From Halocaridina rubra (lineage: Eukaryota; Arthropoda; Malacostraca; Decapoda; Atyidae), in contig JAXCGZ010005741.1 in assembly GCA_037179515.1 (NCBI GenBank), positions 58,501-122,500 of the forward strand: a stretch of 64,000 nucleotides of DNA, written 5' to 3'. A model generated the notes under the pieces. That model was not told the DNA's origin. It did no database searches and saw nothing but the letters and a program-made list of their open reading frames with translations. The position numbers and the translations under genes are program-made. Below are positions 20,771 to 34,476 of the stretch, one piece after another. The number at the start of each line of letters is the position of its first letter. Position 1 is the stretch's first letter.

Positions 20771-21310
20771 CTTTAATATGGACGAGAGAAACTTGAACTT
20801 CTTCCAAACAACTGGGTCCACAGACAGGACAGAAGAACTTTTGCTTCCTCTCTCAGAAACTATGGAAGTACTGAAACTAGTATCGGCATCAAAACTAGTT
20901 TCGCTGATATCTTCGTTGCCTAAATTACTGCTCATATTCTGTACATCCGCATCACTGTACTCGGATAACTCATTGATGTCTCTCTCATCGTTTTCTGGGG
21001 AGGTACTTCTCTTCTTACTAATTCCAGGTTTTGATCTTAAAAAATTACTTGGTGCCTCCCCATCTCTAGCTGTATGACCTAAGTAACTGTGACGTGATGT
21101 GCTGGGGCTTGGATGCTGAAAGACTGATGGTTGGCTTTTACTATGGCCAGATATGTTTTCATTGTTATTGTATATACTCCTAGAGACCTCACTATCGCTG
21201 ATGCAGTCTGCATCGTCATCCATTGTATCAAATTATGCAATTATACAAAAGTCTCCAGGTTCCTTCCATTTCATTCTCTGGTCATATAAGAGAAGCATGT
21301 TTACATATTT
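20771..21310 (-). CDS. Coiled-coil protein gene, exon 1 of the coding region with 5' UTR
   Basis: The coding part is 20771-21223 (151 codons) and ends in phase 0 at donor GTAAAT. The ATG at 21223 is chosen because it opens the long frame (MDDDADCISDSEVSRSIYNN). Upstream, an acceptor CATTTTCAG ends at 21311, so 21224-21310 is 5' UTR and at least one non-coding exon lies further up, not located. The UTR has a minimal ATG-TAA and a short upstream frame of about 21 codons ending just before the start, which may lower translation. Residues 1-135 are acidic, Ser-rich and disordered; the last 15 begin a helix. Eleven exons joined from here total 4,899 nt, exactly 1,633 codons without a stop. Confidence 0.85.
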
Positions 21311-23015
<1,705 letters not shown>

Positions 23016-23421
23016 TTCTGTTAAACATATCACGTTGGATATGGCGTCCGATTTTGTGGTTGATATTTTCTACTTTAATTCTTTTTTTCATCTTTCTTAC
23101 TAATATTCTCTTTAAAACAGATGATTTATCTCGATAATACTGTGTGAAAAATACCTAAGAATATATAAGAGAGTCAAATCAGACATTCATGCACGCATAA
23201 ACAAAGGTAAGTGCCGTTATAAAGGCTGTAATGATACGTCGTCAGAACGACAAATTTGAGTTTATTCTTCAAACACTCTTAGGAATAGAAACCAATGGAG
23301 ATATCATAGTTGTGACCTTTGCGTATTATATTGCTATGAATAAACGAATCTTCCGGAATTTACTTTTTCAATTTCATTATGTTATTCATCACGAAGATTA
23401 CAACTACAATGAATATTCTTC

Positions 23422-23640
23422 TAGCCTCCTGGCTAGTACAGTGGTAACGCGCTGGCCTCGCATTCGCGAGGTCGAAGATCGCGCCTAGCCCAGGCAAGAA
23501 AGTTTAAGCTGTTTACTGGGGAGGTTACTGCTGTGGCTGGTCACCACAGTGGGGGGTTGGGGCCTGTGCCGCATGGCGACCGCCCTATGGGTCCTCCATG
23601 ACCCGTTCCACCCATCCGTGGGTGGAGAATTTAAAACAAC
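23422..23640 (+). repeat. tRNA-derived SINE, second family (SINE-2), young
   Basis: 219 bp flanked by a perfect 10-bp direct repeat AATATTCTTC (23412-23421 and 23641-23650). The head CTGGCTAGTACAGTGGTAAC looks like the D-arm/A-box of a tRNA and GAGGTCGAAGATC like a B-box. The body is GC-rich (CATGGCGACCGCCCTATGGG) and unlike SINE-1. The tail is A-rich (AATTTAAAACAAC). A clean duplication and a GC-rich body in AT-rich surroundings suggest recent insertion. Confidence 0.82.
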
Positions 23641-24080
23641 AATATTCTTCACCGTTAATATATTGAAATAACAACAGCCATGCTAAACCAGTTAATTACA
23701 TCCATGCAATCATCTGACAAACAGTTCCCTACGTTATTTTTAGAAGGCAAAATATGAAACTTTCTTCAAAAGAGATACATTTGAAGAAACACAACATAAT
23801 TATTTCATGAATGACCATATTTGACTCCAGAAAATTTTGGATCAAAATACTGCACCTAATAAGAGATATTAAAATTCTTTTTGGAATTTTTTTCCCATCA
23901 TAAATAATTGTATATACATATGTATATACTCATGTATGCGTGTGTGAGCTTACACCAAACTTACCCAACTGTGCTCACTAAAAAGAGCATCGAACTCGTA
24001 AATCCCCGTCTCTTGGTAATTTTTTCGATTCATTAGTATTTATGATACTTTGTCTTTAAGTTACATGTACGTTATCACCC

Positions 24081-24182
<102 letters not shown>

Positions 24183-24294
24183 TATTTATTTATTTTTTTT
24201 TCAAGGTTAAAAGTCGATTGATTGATATATACAAATCTATATTTTCAAAATCTCTGAGGAGACCAATTATAGTATTAACTTTATATGAGCCTAC

Positions 24295-24479
<185 letters not shown>

Positions 24480-24491
24480 TGGGGTTCTAAT

Positions 24492-24509
24492 CCCACCAGT
24501 TGACACCAA
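24492..24509 (-). promoter_or_regulatory. Retroelement primer-binding site
   Basis: On the minus strand the LTR ends in ACA, and two bases later comes TGGTGTCAACTGGTGGGAT. The TGG start complements the CCA end of a tRNA, and this TGGTGTC-N-GTGGGAT pattern is typical of Ty3/gypsy-like primer sites. The tRNA species was not identified. Confidence 0.65.
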
Positions 24510-24510
24510 T

Positions 24511-25000
<490 letters not shown>

Positions 25001-27007
25001 CTCCCCACCACAAAACTGAAATATCTCCCATATTTCGGACTGAGCATAACTACTTCCTTTAGAGCCTTATAATTTTCTAACTATCATTATTTTTCAAAAA
25101 CGGGGCAGAACTATCTAAAAAACTAACTTATGAAACTATTACAATTTTATACAGTTATCTAAACAGATTACAGTAATATCAGAATTACTACGCAAAAGGC
25201 TGACATAGAAAAATCTGTTCTTTATAATAAGCATTGTAATTAAAATAGCAAAATCAAACTTAAGTATTCTCAATTGCAATATATAGCTAGTAAGCATTGG
25301 CAAAATTTCTTAAGAACAAAGCTAATTAAGCTATTTCATTAATCAAACAGTACACAATACATTTGGACATGATGCAAGTACTTTTAAAACAAAACATTTG
25401 TCATGGTGTGAAAAGTTAAAAACATTCACAATTACAATATGTAATTATTATTCAAGGACAAACTGATAGGAGAACTCAATGAATATAATATAAAACACAT
25501 TCATCTATGATGTTTCTTTACAAAGATCTGCATACCACCCCTCAACCTAAGAACTAAATGAGAAGTGGGTTCTTCTGGAAACTCAATGGACACAAAGATT
25601 AAATCATGATTCAAAACAATGATAATATTTAAGCAGCAAACAACTTATTATGATTTTTGCAAATTGTACAATTTGTCAATGACACTTATTCTAATAAACT
25701 TACATCTAAGGGAGACTGAGGTTTTTTAGTTTAAAATTATCTTAAAGCCAAAAAAAAAAAAAAAAAAAGTACACGATTTCGTATTTGCCACTCTTGGTTA
25801 GAGATAGTGGGGACATTTTCCTTTCCATTTTTTCAGTTCTAATACGTGGGGGAACATACTTTGTAATTTAACTAATAAGGGATTTCCCATACCCTCTCTT
25901 TCTCTTTTCACTAAAGTTATGATATGTATGGGGATTCTTTCTTTCCCATTTTTCATGTTTAAGTATTCCTTGAATTTTCATTTACCCAGCCCCTCAAGGG
26001 GGAGACTGCTAGGACTTGCAGTCTCACTTCTAATTTTCCGGGACCTTTGCCTGACCACTTTGAGGTAGGTCCGGGTTGTACACGTACCACGAATCCTCTT
26101 CTCATCTGGAGACTGGCATGACAAAGGGAGGGCAACGATGCATCAACCAGATCAACCGGCACCCCCCCCCCCGCCCCCTTTCATGCGACTTATGAGGTGG
26201 TCCTATACTATGACCATCTCTCACGCTCTTCCTCAAATAAGGCGCATCTCCCTTCAATTGCTGAAAAATACGAGCATAGCCTGAAGTAGATTTCAAGGCC
26301 GGAAATTAGATCCGATTGTCGTTAATACAAATGCAGAAAGAGTACATATGACCTCTGCACACAAACAAAGGCCTTTTGTCTGCATCCAGAGAATATACTG
26401 CACCTCCCTGCATCTGCAGGCGCTTGCAATCTCTCCCATGGGTAAAAATGACTGGTCTGTGAAAATCAAATGTGAAAATTGCAGGTCGGGGCTGCCTGGG
26501 AATAGGGTGGTAATGGAGAGTATGTGTCTACACCATTAGATTATTACTCCAAGATACTTAGGACTTAACTGAGTAACTGATACATAATATTACTCTACTA
26601 TTGATATAAAAAAGAACAGTCATTAAATGCTGAGAACAGCCACTAAAGAAATACTTTTATTAGCAGTGGCTACAGTAACATCAAGCATGAATTCAAGATA
26701 AAAAATACAAATCATTTGGTTACTGCTAATAGCATTTACTAAAACAACAACTATGCAAAAGGCCATGGAGTGATAGCAACAATAACAGCCAACACAATGC
26801 CAACAATACTAATACTCATGATCATAATAAGCACAATAAAAATACTAAATCAGGAATAGCAGCGCAAATGCAATTCAGACTGGCATTTCGAAGTAAGAAC
26901 AGAGTCCTACACTCATACTTCACAACGATGCTCTTTCTAACACTGTCTCCTTTGGCTATTCGAATTCCTGCAGTTATAATATGTATATATATAGGAGCAT
27001 ATCTTTT
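25001..27007. other. Intergenic sequence, no gene seen
   Basis: AT-rich. At 25975-26290 there is a GC-richer island (C13 run interrupted by G at 26162-26177, GGGGGAGACTGCTAGGA at 25998), likely an old unclassified retroelement piece given the short LTR-like match. An A18 run is at 25750-25768. Short open frames here show no conserved domains. Confidence 0.4.
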
Positions 27008-27067
27008 CGTGACCTAAACTGATCACCTTCTCAAAGTACTTTGAGAAGGTGACCAGTTTAGGTTACG
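27008..27067. repeat. 60-bp near-perfect palindrome
   Basis: Arms of 30 bp meet with no spacer (CACCTTCTCAAAGT then ACTTTGAGAAGGTG at the centre). Only two mismatched pairs occur. A related but degraded sequence is at about 39447-39495 (ATGACCTCAACTCGTCACCC). It could form a cruciform or hairpin RNA. Confidence 0.85.
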
Positions 27068-27127
27068 AAATTAATAAGTATTTTTTATATATATATTTTC
27101 GTTGTTTTATATAATGGACTTTTCCTA

Positions 27128-27290
<163 letters not shown>

Positions 27291-27344
27291 TAACAGTTTA
27301 TCAATTTTGTAAGATATATTAAAGAATTAATTTTCTTAGAGCAG

Positions 27345-27673
27345 CTCAATCTGGTAACACTGATATAGACATGTTTATGATAGATATTGAATTCTTAAAG
27401 CAATTCCCCAAAACCTTTACTAATATGTAATATATCACTTTATTATTCAAATATCAAGTAGGATATGGCTCTGGAAACGATGAACGATACCAAATATATT
27501 TAAACAATTGAAAATATATAAAAAAGAACATTTAACCATTATTCTCAAGTTTAACAAATTTACATCTGCATAATGAGCAAGACTGTCGAAAATCGCTGAA
27601 GGCCTAAAAGGGTCTTATATGAACAATATATCTTCAGGGGTGTATCTAACGCCAGCAAGAAACAATTATAATA
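27345..27673. repeat. Left copy of a ~328-bp direct repeat flanking the LINE
   Basis: Matches 32302-32629 base for base except for about 14 differences by eye (roughly 96% identity). It starts CTCAATCTGGTAACACTG and ends AAACAATTATAATA. No TG...CA borders, promoter or coding frame. The two copies bound the LINE body exactly. Confidence 0.9.
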
Positions 27674-27949
27674 GTAGTAGTATAGTTGGGTGGGATAAGC
27701 CTTTTGCGACGACCCCCAAGTCTTGGTTGCTTTGCTAGATTGTTTGTGCGGTTTTTATTATTTGATTTCTTTTTCTACAAATTCTTTTTATAAATGTTTT
27801 TCTTTCTTTGACGTCTTTTTCATTACAATATCTAAGTAACAATATATTAGCAATTATTTCAATTTTCTTTTCTATATATGGTTGTGCTAAAAACTATATT
27901 CTGTTCTTATTTGTGCATATGTTTCACAAAATAATAGAATATATTCTAG

Positions 27950-28590
27950 GCTTTCTCCATATTGTTCACACGTTGGGCAGGTAGTATCTTTATTTCTAAA
28001 TTTATTTATCCATCGCAGGTCTAGGGTGTTTGTTCGGCATCTTTCTAGTAATCTTGATTCCTCAGTATTGTCATACCATGTAATTTCTTGTATGTTATTT
28101 TTGTATTCTTTATATAGTACCAGAGTTGATTTATCTTCTATTTCTGTTTTCTATACTTCTGTGTCCCACTTATTTATGCATTTCTTTAACTCCTCTCTTC
28201 TTTGCCGATTTTAGCTTTGTTATATCTATTTGCAGAGCATCCATATATTCTCTTAGTTTTTTCATCCAAGGCATTTTGTTCTCTTCATATTGTTTTTTGA
28301 ATATTTCCCTTAGTAACTCATTTCCATTTTCTTCAATGGCATGCTTGGCATAGAGAATTTTGTTTTTTATGTCTCTTGCTTTGCAAGATGGAGCTCCTAT
28401 ATCTGCTCTCAATGCTGCTGTTGCTGTATAAGAGGGTAGCTGCAAGATTGCTCTGTACACTTTATATTCAATATTTTGAAGGTCTTGTAAGTCTGTTTCC
28501 CTATATACTAATACATCTGCACCATAAAGATATGATGGCATTGCCAGTCCTTTCCAGTACGTTTTTTTCCGATAAGTAGCCTATTGCAGC
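27950..28590 (-). pseudogene. LINE ORF2 C-terminal part
   Basis: Frame 28541-28170 encodes a region after the reverse transcriptase (YGADVLVYRETDLQDLQNIE; ALRADIGAPSCKARD), followed near 27960-28000 by TTCPTCEQYGESLEYILLFC. The last fits the C-x2-C...C knuckle at the end of CR1/L2/Jockey ORF2 proteins. A shift near 28160-28170 separates the two parts. Confidence 0.72.
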
Positions 28591-29650
28591 TGGTTTCAAT
28601 TATTGAGTATATTGTATTTGCTATTTGTTTTGCTTTTTCAATTGATGCTTTTGTGTGGTCTCTGAAGTATGTTCTTTTATTTGTTATTTTGATGCCTAGG
28701 TATTTAATTTCTTCTGCTATTTTTATTCCTAATATTTCTTGTGGTATATTTTCTTGCTTCTTGTTATATATCAATATATTGCTCTTTTGTTTATTTAGGG
28801 ATAGACCACAAGATGAAGCTATATTCTGTAGCTTTTCTATGCAATTTTGAGCGTCAATTTCTGTATGAGTTAGAATTAGCCCGTCATCTGCAAATAATAA
28901 AGCTGGGATATGAAAATGTTCATTTCTGAAACCTCTCTCGATTTTCTTCTAGTTCTTTAATTATTATGTATGTTATTATTAAAAAGAAAACTGTTGATCC
29001 ATTACATCCTTGTCTAATTCCGCTGCTGATGGTGATGTCTGCTTCTTTTACTTGGTTTAGGTATAAGCTGGTGGTATCATTATTGTAAATGTCACTGATG
29101 ACATCAATTATGTTGGCATCAGTGTTTAGTTCTTTTAGGAATTCTATCAGTTTCCTTCTTTCTATTGAGTCAAAAGCTTTTTGTAGATCTACTGATATCA
29201 CATATAGTTCCTTATTCATTCTATAACTTTCTTGAATACATGAGTCTAGGATGAAGATGTTGTCTGTTGTTTTTCTTTTTTCTGTGAAGCCTGCTTGCAT
29301 TTCATTTTGCAAGCCATTTTTTTGTATATGTTCTTCTATTTTTGTTTTTATTATACCCATGAATATTTTGCAAGATTTGTTTAGGATTGCTATTGGTCTT
29401 AGGTCTAATACTGTTGGCTTGCTCATTTTGGGAATGAGAGTTGTCCGTGATTCTTTCCAGTTTTTTTTTTTTTTGTCCTTTCCTGTTTTGTAGCCTTTTG
29501 TTTTGGCACTGCTAGTTTCGAGTAGCATTTATCACTGTTTGCTAGGGCTTTGTAAAAGTCTGGTTTGATTCCATCTGTCCCTGCTGCTTTTCCACTCCTC
29601 ATTTTCATTAGTTGTTTTTTCCGTATCCTCTTTTGTTATAACAACTTCTT
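28590..29650 (-). pseudogene. LINE reverse transcriptase domain, frameshifted
   Basis: Motifs on the minus strand in order: LIPKMSKPTVLDLRPIAILN, QAGFTEKRKTTDNIF, YVISVDLQKAFDSIERRK (motif A), SGIRQGC (motif B) and FADDG (catalytic motif C, near 28895), then KYLGIKI. A frame change just above 28920 separates motif B from motif C, and another near 29420-29530 lies upstream. The enzyme copies element RNA at a nicked target; this copy should be inactive. Confidence 0.87.
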
Positions 29651-30149
29651 CCATCGGATATACTTTCTGTTTTATTGGTAGAGCCATATCAAATTGTATA
29701 TTTAGAGTTTTTGCTTTTTCCTCATTTATTTTCTTCTCATATTCATGTCTTATGTTGTTATTCCATACTTCTGTAATTTTATTTTCATGTTTTTTATATA
29801 TTTTCCCCCAATTCTCTGTTAATTCTTTTGGTATATCTGTTGGTTTTATAGTTTCTCCGTTTTCTCTATACAGAATAACTGGCTTGGTATCTTCTTTTTT
29901 AACATTTTTTAGGATGGATATATTTTCCCATAGTTTTTTTGCTTCTGTTTGAATCCTTCAATAATTTTGTAGTATTCTCATGTTCATGTTTGGTCACAGC
30001 TTCTTTGACCATGTCTTGCACTATTTGTTTTTGTTGGCAGTAAAGACTTTCATTGAAATTTTTGTCTTCAACAGATGTAGCATTCCTTCTTTTCTCTTAC
30101 TTATGGCTCTTTTGATGCCTTTGTTGAACCATATAGGCTCAGTTTCTGG

Positions 30150-31000
30150 TTTATCTTTTACGAGTTTTCTTCTTATTGTCCTTTTTAGTGTTTTGTGAAC
30201 CAAATTTTTTTATGGCTGTGTCAAATTCTTCTTGGTTCTCTATATTTGTAGTGTCTATCATTTTTTCTACCTCTTTTATGTATTGAGCTTTGGTTTCTGT
30301 GTTAATTTTGTAATATTCTATCGTTCGCGTCTCTTTTGTATATTTTGTTTTTTTCGCTTTTATTGAGAATTGAACTTCAATCTGATTATGGTCGGATAGA
30401 TCAAACATTTCTTTTGCTTCATCAATTTCCATCTTCTTATAGTGTTTGTGCATGTTTGGATTAATTAGCACTAAGTCAATTGCACTTTTTTGTTCTCCTC
30501 TGCTCCACGTTATTTCTCCTTTGCAATTGAGATCTAGGTTTAGTAAGGTGAGGTTTAGTTTATCCATCCAATCTAATATTATTTTTCCATTTGGGTTTAG
30601 CACCTGAGGTCCCAATATGCCTGTGTGTGCATTCATATCTCCAAGTACAATGATTGGTGAGTGTTCATAATCTTTTATTATTTTTTATGTTTCTATTTTT
30701 ATTCTTTGGCTTCTTTCAGGGTTATTTGTAGCTAAGTATACTAGTATTATAATGAAATTAAAGCTTTGCATAATACTATCTACTATCAGTATATCACAGT
30801 GGTTGGATACTTTCTTTTCTAATCTAAAGGTGGGGTTGTTTTTGTACAAGATCATTAATCCTCCTCCTTTGGTATCTTCGAGATTCCTTACACTATCAAT
30901 AACATTTGTATTATCTTTAAATCTAATTTTTTGGTATTTGAGTTGGGTTTCCGTCATACAAAATAGTTTTATCACATAGTTGCTCTTCAAAATCTATACT
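30150..31000 (-). pseudogene. LINE AP-type endonuclease domain, frameshifted
   Basis: The pieces MTETQLKYQKIRF and GGGLMILYKN (30990-30685), then MNAHTGILG, SAIDLVLINP and DLSDHNQIEVQF (30636-30340) are the ordered motifs of APE-like endonucleases of LINEs (NAHTG, the IDL block and the SDH catalytic histidine block). A frame break lies at about 30640-30690. The domain nicks target DNA to prime reverse transcription. Confidence 0.83.
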
Positions 31001-31539
31001 TTTGACTTGTGTGAGTCCATGAGCGTTTATTAATTTTACATATAAATCTACATTTGTACTTTGTTCTACATCTACTTTTTTTTTGTTTTTATTGCGTATT
31101 CTTTTTTTTTGTTGGGGGGGTTTGAATTGTGCTTCTTTAATGAAATTTCCTTTGCATTAGTTTTCCTCTATGGATGTACCATCCTTCTTCTCCTTTTTCC
31201 CTTTTCTCTCTTAGTTTATTTCTCATTTTTTTTGTCAGCTTCTCTTTGCTTTGGGGTTAAGTCTGGTACTATTGAGATGGATTTATATTCTTCTTTTTCA
31301 GTGTTTTTTTTTTTAGCTTTTTTGCTTGCTTTAGTATACCCCATTTCGATTTTGCTTCTCTGAGTTTGACTAGGAGGGGTCTTGGTTTGTTTGGCCTGTG
31401 TTCAGGTAAAGCAGACCCGTTACTTTCATCATGCCTAGGCCTAGCCTTATTTTCTGGCTCTTTTTTTTTTTCCCAACCTTATTACTTCTATTTCAAAATT
31501 CCTTATTTTTATTTCTTTTTCAAATAAATCATAGCATAC

Positions 31540-32024
31540 TGCTTCATCGTGTTGTATTTTTTTCATCAGCAGTTTGACTATTAAATTCTTTGAGGTTGAA
31601 AATGATCAGATTCGGTTGTTTTCTTTCAATTTCTCGCTCTTCTTTCATGTCATCTTTGATTTCTTGTTTGACTTCTCTTACAATATCACCTTTAAGGCTC
31701 TCCGTCTTGGTCTCTAATTGGTTTAGTCTATCTTTGAGTTCTTCATTTTCTAGCCTAAGCTTATTGTTTTCTTCTTTCAATCTCATTTGTTCCTTTCTTA
31801 TTCCCGATATGTTTCCATTACATTGTCTGCAGAACCAGCTTAGTTTGCAGTCCTCGCTACTTAACAGTTTATATTCTGGGCCACCTACCATTTCACATCC
31901 ACTATGGAACCATCTTTCACACCACTCACAATGTAGACCATGTTGGTTGCTCCTGACGTCGACATCACATGTGCCGCATCTTGCGTTTTCTTTTGCTTGA
32001 GTGTTTTTTTTCTTTTCCCTGCCA
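31540..32024 (-). pseudogene. LINE ORF1 with PHD finger and coiled coil
   Basis: The minus frame shows a Cys/His pattern CGTC...CEWCERWFHSGC...WFCRQC, spacing that fits a C4HC3 PHD finger. It is followed by the coiled coil LKEENNKLRLENEELKDRLN and a basic segment, ending QPNLIIFNLKEF. A likely start ATG at 32024 is out of frame with the finger; the shift is in an A8 run. PHD-bearing ORF1 proteins are known in some CR1/L2-clade LINEs. Confidence 0.75.
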
Positions 32025-32301
32025 TATCTTTATGCATTCAAAGCAATCTTGGAAACAGCAAAGATACGTGAACCTCACATAAAACAAACACTGTTCTTAT
32101 GTTCTTATTTTTGTTCACAATACATTACAAAACATCAACAAGACTCAAATCGTTTTGATGCATTTATCACTAAGCATCCAACCATATATAACTATTATCT
32201 TTACTAAACTAGAATGAATGTCAAGCACATATATTCAAGACATATCTATATATCGAAAAGAGTACATAAACGCGTTTTCATACACAAATTCACTAAAGTT
32301 C

Positions 32302-32629
32302 CTCAACTGGTAACACTGATATAACCATGTTTATGATAGATATTGAATTCTTAAAGCAATTCCCAAAAACCTTTACTAATATGTAATATATCACTTTATT
32401 ATTCAAATATCAAGTAGGATATGGCTCTGGAAACGATAAACGATACCAAAGATATTTAAACAATTGAAAATATATAAAAAAGAATATTTAATCTTTATTC
32501 TCAAATTTAACAAATTTACATCTGCATATGAGCAAGACTGTCGAAAATCGCTGAAGGCCTAAAAGGGTCTTATATGAACAATATATCTTCAGGTGTGTAT
32601 CTAACGTCAGCAAGAAACAACTATAATAC
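32302..32629. repeat. Right copy of the ~328-bp direct repeat flanking the LINE
   Basis: See the left copy at 27345-27673: same orientation, full length, about 14 differences including two 1-bp gaps. On the minus strand this copy precedes the LINE 5' end. Confidence 0.9.
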
Positions 32630-32952
32630 ATGTAATACTGTGCTCCATATTAATAATAATGAATTTATAATTATTATTCCATAACACATCTAAGATCCAT
32701 CGTTCACAATCTAAAAAATATCTACTTTGTTTAAGTATCACTGAATATACATAATACAAGAACCCATGGGCTCACAGGTGCATGCTGGCTATCGTTCACT
32801 CTCATTTGATACTTTTCAATACTGTATATCCTTGAATATTTATTTTCTTTTTGTAATGATAAAATCAATATCTTTGCAATGAATTAATACTTTCTGACAT
32901 TTTCATATACAGGGGTACTAATTTCCCCCAGCTTAAGAGCACCTAGATTCAG
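32630..32952. other. Intergenic AT-rich sequence
   Basis: No gene, RNA or repeat recognised. Confidence 0.4.
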
Positions 32953-32965
32953 TGTGTTCCTCTCT

Positions 32966-33167
32966 TTGATGCGATTGGTTTTATGTCAAGGGCTCCCTTT
33001 TCTTACTAAGGGCTAGGACGGCGCCTTCTTGCAAAGGACATTGGCTTTAGCAAGTGCAACCATTATACTAGGTGAATGCCCTTTCTAACTTCAGACTGTA
33101 GCGGGCCTCGAACCCTCGGCCTGATGAATCAAAGGCGCAAGTGTTACCACTCGGCCATGCCACCCAA
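32966..33167 (-). repeat. tRNA-derived SINE, third family (SINE-3)
   Basis: Flanked by a perfect 13-bp duplication TGTGTTCCTCTCT (32953-32965 and 33168-33180). On the minus strand the head reads GGTGGCATGGCCGAGTGGTA (A-box of a Leu/Ser-type tRNA) and GAGGGTTCGAGGCCC (B-box). It is followed by GTTAGAAAGGGCATTCACC, a core shared with SINE-1 despite a different tRNA head. Confidence 0.87.
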
Positions 33168-33180
33168 TGTGTTCCTCTCT

Positions 33181-34316
33181 ACTCTTAGAAATTAATGGAT
33201 TGTCCAGGATCGGTAGTGGTCTTCCTTAGAGACTTGGGGCAGTTTGACCCAGAAATATAGGGAACGACAACAATAACTCCAGAGTCTTATCTCCCATGCA
33301 TGTTTAGTTGCTGTTACTGCATATTTCCTTGTAAGAAAACTACCAAATTTATGGTTTGCAATGCACTGTGCATCCTTATATCAGTCCACAAAAAGCTTTT
33401 ACATTGACACCAATATACCTTAAGACAGATTTTCCCATTTTATCACTATATAACAGTGAAATTTGTACCAAGTAGAGGATAATCCTCAAAAGAGATGTGT
33501 TTAAGTTTTCACCATCAAATCAACCACCTGGTAGGTCTATGTTGATCTGTCAATTTGTGTCATCCTCCTCCATTTAGTCCAGTCATCATACTTCTGGCTT
33601 GCTGGGCCTGTCGTAGTTTCACCACTGTCACTTTCGTTGCCCATAAGGCTCTATGAGGATATTACAGCTAATTTGTGTAATCACCAAGTCATACCTTTAA
33701 AGATTATAGGATTATTTAGTTCCTAATATCAAGTGGGCACTAAGTACACTACTTCAGAGTAAACATTTCTTCTATATTGCTCTCCAAATCTTCATCAGCG
33801 CAATATACACCAAAGGCTTTATTAACTTGATAGAGGTGTTCTGAGTCAAGCAATTTATTATTCTGTGAATCCTTTATTTCAGGAACTTCAACTTTTGCTG
33901 TAAAAAATGATGGCACAGTTTTTTTTCAATGCAGTGATATTAGAATCAGACTTAAGTTACCAGCTCTAACCTGTCTTTGTCAACCCAAATTTGAATAAGG
34001 ATTAATACACATAAAATGGCAAACAACAACAACAACTGTATTTAGAATATGCATAGGAACTCGGTCAGCACAATATTCTTTAGTTATAATTCGATCACCA
34101 ATAGTTCTTTTACGATATCCAAAAGCAGCCATAATCAACCAGCAACTCTATACCACTTATATCAAAGTGGAATATAATTTGTACCAAAATGTCATATTTT
34201 TCTCTGCCTATCATGAAGATAATTTTCATAATTAAAATAAAATGAATGTCAATGTCCAATGAAAATTTTCAAAATTCTGCCATGCTTTGTACACTTTTTT
34301 TTTTTTTTTTTTTTTA
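33181..34316. other. Intergenic sequence, no gene seen
   Basis: AT-rich; ends in a T20 run next to a SINE. No exon with plausible splice signals and conserved protein was found on either strand. Confidence 0.4.
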
Positions 34317-34476
34317 AATGTGTCACTATTAATCCCCATTCAAATGAAGATGAAAAGAGCCAGCTTGGGGCTAAGGAATTAATGCTGAATGCACTTTTTA
34401 ATGCCATGTGGTGGGCTCAAACGTAAGCTTGTCACTTTCCGAGTCAAGACCTCTAACCAATGCACTTCCGTGGTCC
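34317..34476 (-). repeat. SINE-1 copy (minus)
   Basis: Preceded by T20. Carries TGTCACTATTAATCCCCATT, GAATGCACTTTTTAATGCCA and the head complement GACCTCTAACCAATGCACTT. Confidence 0.85.

Larger units (their letters stand above)
27674..32301 (-). mobile_element. Non-LTR retrotransposon (CR1/L2-like LINE), disrupted
   Basis: A 4.6 kb element read on the minus strand. The order is ORF1 with a PHD-type zinc finger and coiled coil (about 32030-31540), an AP-endonuclease domain (about 31000-30150), reverse transcriptase (about 29650-28590) and a C-terminal domain with a CPTC...C knuckle (to about 27950). The 3' end carries an ACTACTACT-like microsatellite instead of a poly(A), as in CR1/L2 elements. 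Each ORF is broken by small frameshifts. It is flanked by the 328-bp direct repeats. Confidence 0.85.

Noticed and set aside
23422..23500. Possible genuine tRNA gene
   Set aside because: A- and B-box-like strings are present but there is no foldable acceptor stem, and the sequence continues into a 219-bp unit with a target duplication, so it is a SINE head.
27345..32629. Reading the element as an LTR retrotransposon with 328-bp LTRs
   Set aside because: The repeats lack TG...CA borders, a primer-binding site and a poly(A) signal, and the body encodes an AP endonuclease and LINE-type reverse transcriptase with no protease or integrase.
33095..33167. Possible tRNA-Leu/Ser gene on the minus strand
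   Set aside because: The boxes are good but the 3' acceptor half is replaced by the SINE core, and the unit has a 13-bp target duplication.
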